Source of the DNA: Spirochaetaceae bacterium
GTDB lineage: Bacteria; Spirochaetota; Spirochaetia; Treponematales; Breznakiellaceae
Assembly (NCBI GenBank): GCA_031283025.1
Contig: JAITCP010000069.1
Span: 1 to 25,199, forward strand
Direction of reading: 5' to 3'
Length of the DNA stretch: 25,199 bases
The position numbers were made by a program, and so were the translations under genes. The notes under the pieces are model-generated. The model saw only the letters and a list, made by a program, of their open reading frames with translations, was not told the DNA's origin and did no database searches. Positions 23,446-25,199 of the stretch are shown piece after piece (position 1 is the stretch's first letter; each line of letters opens with the position of its first letter).

Positions 23446-24048
23446 ATGGATCCCATCATCCTGGCATCAGGTTCCCTCCGCAGGCAGGAATATTTTAAGC
23501 TGCTGGGGCTTCCCTTTAACATTATGCCCGCCAAATTGGACGAACGCCCCAAACCGGGCCAGACTCCCGGGGAATACACGCGGGATATGGCGGTACGGAA
23601 AATTAACGCCATTGTAACGCAACTCCAGGGCCGTATACCCCAGTGGATATGCGGCGCCGATACGGTTATTGCCGTTGACGGGGAGATTTTCGGCAAACCC
23701 TCCAACCGCAGTGACGCAATGGCAATGATAGAGCGCCTGTCTGGACGGGAACACGAGGTGAATACTTCGGTGGCCCTCTTTAACGGCAAAACCCGGAATA
23801 TAGACTGCCGTACCGTGGAATCCCAGGTGAGTTTTGCCCCGCTTTCCCGGATGGAAATTGAATGGTACCTCAATACCGGCGAATGGCAGGGGGTGGCCGG
23901 TTCCTACAAGATTCAGGGCATGGGGGGCTGTTTTGTCGTTTCTATAAAAGGCTCCTATTCCGGCATTGTGGGCTTGCCCCTGCATGAATTTTACGATATG
24001 CTTATCCGTAACGGTTACCAGTACGGCGCTCAGGAAAGCGACGGCTAA
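23446..24048 (+). CDS. maf: Maf-family nucleoside triphosphate pyrophosphatase
   Basis: This 200-residue cytoplasmic protein hydrolyses (d)TTP, UTP or modified nucleotides to the monophosphate and is linked to septum inhibition and nucleotide-pool cleaning. The N terminus IILASGSLRRQE is the Maf phosphate-binding signature, GADTVIAVDGEIFGKP carries catalytic D72, and SYKIQGMGG with GSYSGIVGLPL near the end is the conserved C-terminal block. I start it at the ATG at 23446, which gives the usual Maf N terminus; neither this nor the upstream TTG has a clear ribosome binding site. It is unrelated to the glycan locus and marks the return to core genes. Confidence 0.95.
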   Translation: MDPIILASGSLRRQEYFKLLGLPFNIMPAKLDERPKPGQTPGEYTRDMAVRKINAIVTQLQGRIPQWICGADTVIAVDGEIFGKPSNRSDAMAMIERLSGREHEVNTSVALFNGKTRNIDCRTVESQVSFAPLSRMEIEWYLNTGEWQGVAGSYKIQGMGGCFVVSIKGSYSGIVGLPLHEFYDMLIRNGYQYGAQESDG

Positions 24049-24050
24049 GG

Positions 24051-24070
24051 TTTTTAACCCAAGTTAAAAA
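24051..24070. other. AT-rich inverted repeat after maf
   Basis: A perfect 8-bp inverted repeat (TTTTTAAC / GTTAAAAA) with a 4-nt loop starts 2 bp after the maf stop codon. Read on the plus strand the stem ends in A, so it is not a normal terminator; it could act as a protein-binding palindrome. Confidence 0.5.
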
Positions 24071-24105
24071 TCCCGGCTGTTTTCCCCGCCATGGTCCGAA
24101 ATTTC

Positions 24106-24159
24106 CTCCCGGCAATGCCGGGAGAGATCAAGAGAAGGTTGACGGAAAACTTTTCCGTC
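24106..24159 (+). promoter_or_regulatory. rpsB leader with two perfect hairpins
   Basis: Two perfect stems precede the rpsB ribosome binding site: CTCCCGGC / GCCGGGAG (24106-24113 / 24117-24124, 3-nt loop) and GACGGAAAA / TTTTCCGTC (24141-24149 / 24151-24159). The second ends one base before AGGAGG (24161-24166). S2 operons are autoregulated through leader RNA in other bacteria, so this may be a spirochaetal counterpart. Confidence 0.55.
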
Positions 24160-24171
24160 CAGGAGGAAAAT

Positions 24172-25077
24172 GTGGCGGTAGTCACCATGAAAAGCCTGCT
24201 TGAATCGGGGGTACACTTCGGCCATCAGGTAAAACGCTGGGATCCCCGGATGAAGAAATACATCTTCGCCGAGCGGAACGGGATCCATATCATCGATCTG
24301 CAAAAAACCATCCAGGCGATCAAGGACGCCTACGACGCGGTCCGCAAAACCGTTGTGGCGGGAAAGATGGTTCTTTTTGTGGGCACCAAAAAGCAGGCCC
24401 AGCAGGCCATCCAGAAAGAAGCGGAACGCTGCGGAATGTTCTACGTGAACAACCGCTGGCTTGGCGGCATGCTTACCAATTTTGTAACGATTAAAAAATC
24501 CCTGCTCCGCCTTAAAAAACTGGAAAAAATGGAAGTTGACGGTTCCTTTGAAAATCTGACAAAAAAGGAAATCGCCGCTCTGGGCAAGGAACGGTCCAAG
24601 CTTCAGAAAAACCTTGGCGGCATCAAGGAAATGAAGGAACTGCCGGGGATACTTTTTATCATTGATACCAGAATGGAAGCAATCGCCGTGGCGGAAGCCC
24701 AGCGCATGGGAATCCCCATTATTGCCGTGGTAGACACCAACTGCAATCCGGACGGCATCGACTACCCCATTCCGGGGAATGATGACGCCATCCGTGCGAT
24801 TACCCTTTTTACCCAGATCATCGCCAACGCCGTGGTAGAGGCGGACAACGAAGCGGGACTTAAAATAATTGAAACCCTGGGTGAAGATGATGAAGACATG
24901 GAAGAAATGATGAACGATATTTCCCTTAAAGAAGAAGACCGGGAAATTGACATTGATTCCTATTCTTCCGCGGCGGAAGAAGAAACCGTTAAAACGGAAG
25001 ATTCAACTGTTGATGAAGCCGTAACGGATGAAGACGATCTTCCGGTTGATGTTGATAAAGTGTATGAAGAGGAGTGA
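24172..25077 (+). CDS. rpsB: 30S ribosomal protein S2
   Basis: This is a 301-residue small-subunit protein needed for assembly of the 30S platform. I start it at GTG 24172, with AGGAGG 5 nt upstream, because translation then opens (M)AVVTMKSLLESGVHFGHQ, the N terminus known from treponemes; an upstream in-frame ATG would read through both leader hairpins. S2 signatures include GVHFGHQ, RWDPRMKKYIF, VNNRWLGGMLTNF and VVDTNCNPDGIDYPIPGNDDA. The last 50 or so residues are a strongly acidic tail (repeated EDD and EEE runs), longer than in E. coli S2. The gene ends 5 nt before tsf and shares its message; the GAGGAGTGA at its end serves as the tsf ribosome binding site. Confidence 0.97.
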   Translation: MAVVTMKSLLESGVHFGHQVKRWDPRMKKYIFAERNGIHIIDLQKTIQAIKDAYDAVRKTVVAGKMVLFVGTKKQAQQAIQKEAERCGMFYVNNRWLGGMLTNFVTIKKSLLRLKKLEKMEVDGSFENLTKKEIAALGKERSKLQKNLGGIKEMKELPGILFIIDTRMEAIAVAEAQRMGIPIIAVVDTNCNPDGIDYPIPGNDDAIRAITLFTQIIANAVVEADNEAGLKIIETLGEDDEDMEEMMNDISLKEEDREIDIDSYSSAAEEETVKTEDSTVDEAVTDEDDLPVDVDKVYEEE

Positions 25078-25082
25078 GACAC

Positions 25083-25199
25083 ATGGCAGAGATTAGCGCT
25101 TTAGATGTAAAGAAGCTCCGGGAAAAAACCGGAGCGGGCATGATGGAATGTAAAAACGCCCTTGTCGCTTCCAACGGAGACGCGGCGGCGGCGGAAAAA
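25083..25199 (+). CDS. tsf: Elongation factor Ts (N-terminal part only)
   Basis: Only the first 39 codons are present; the gene runs off the right edge. The N terminus MAEISALDVKKLREKTGAGM, followed by MECKNAL, is the diagnostic UBA-like domain of EF-Ts, the nucleotide exchange factor of EF-Tu. The ATG lies 5 nt after the rpsB stop, with AGGAG inside the end of rpsB. The rpsB-tsf pair is the standard bacterial order. Confidence 0.95.
   Translation, partial: MAEISALDVKKLREKTGAGMMECKNALVASNGDAAAAEK

Noticed and set aside
23436..23448. Leaderless start of maf from TATAAT at 23436
   Set aside because: Only 4 nt lie between the box and the ATG, too short for a normal start, and no matching -35 box is at the right distance.
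24091..24171. Longer N terminus of S2 from the upstream ATG
   Set aside because: It would translate through two perfect hairpins and the ribosome binding site; the GTG at 24172 gives the known treponemal S2 N terminus.
1..25199. Transposase, integrase, tRNA or rRNA genes
   Set aside because: None was seen on either strand by reading; the locus shows no direct sign of a mobile element.

Overview
The window looks like chromosomal DNA of a spirochaete, most likely a Treponema of the insect-gut, plant-fibre-degrading type. The reasons are the S2 protein (rpsB) with its Treponema-like N terminus, the rpsB-tsf order, loose spirochaetal lipoboxes, LplB/YtcP-type sugar permeases without their own ATPase, and a periplasmic-type porin. 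The genus and habitat are inferences from recalled protein families, not from a search.

Layout. About 1-14,858 is one long minus-strand gene series. In transcription order it encodes: an outer-membrane beta-barrel protein (13,509-14,858); a small lipoprotein (12,699-13,433); a large lipoprotein with InlB-type repeats (10,254-12,626); a GH99/71-like lipoprotein enzyme (7,608-10,136); two closely related GH43 lipoproteins (4,160-7,537 and 2,012-4,147); two ABC permeases (1,048-1,992 and 164-1,039); and the start of a solute-binding lipoprotein cut by the window edge. A GntR/LacI-hybrid (AraR-like) regulator follows (15,102-16,217, minus). Divergent from it is a plus-strand operon: HAD phosphatase, a GH38-like protein and a canonical GH38 alpha-mannosidase (16,347-23,382). 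Core genes close the window: maf, rpsB and the start of tsf. No gene-free stretch exceeds 300 bases.

How it may work together. The porin and lipoproteins would capture and trim a branched plant or fungal glycan at the cell surface. The ABC importer would bring in oligosaccharides, and the GH38 enzymes, which have no signal peptide, would finish them in the cytoplasm. GATATATC-type sites lie at the porin promoter, at the regulator start and before the divergent operon, which suggests one regulator controls both arms. This is a spirochaetal counterpart of a polysaccharide utilisation locus, without SusC/SusD.

Most unusual items: (1) a roughly 190-residue module present four times in three consecutive surface proteins, possibly a new beta-trefoil-like glycan-binding family; (2) a 35-nt leader RNA element before two surface genes whose differences are mostly compensatory base-pair changes; (3) a GH38 protein whose catalytic Asp is replaced by Phe; (4) an operator network with a nine-copy GATAT microsatellite and 10-bp-phased sites; (5) a wall of four perfect hairpins between two genes.
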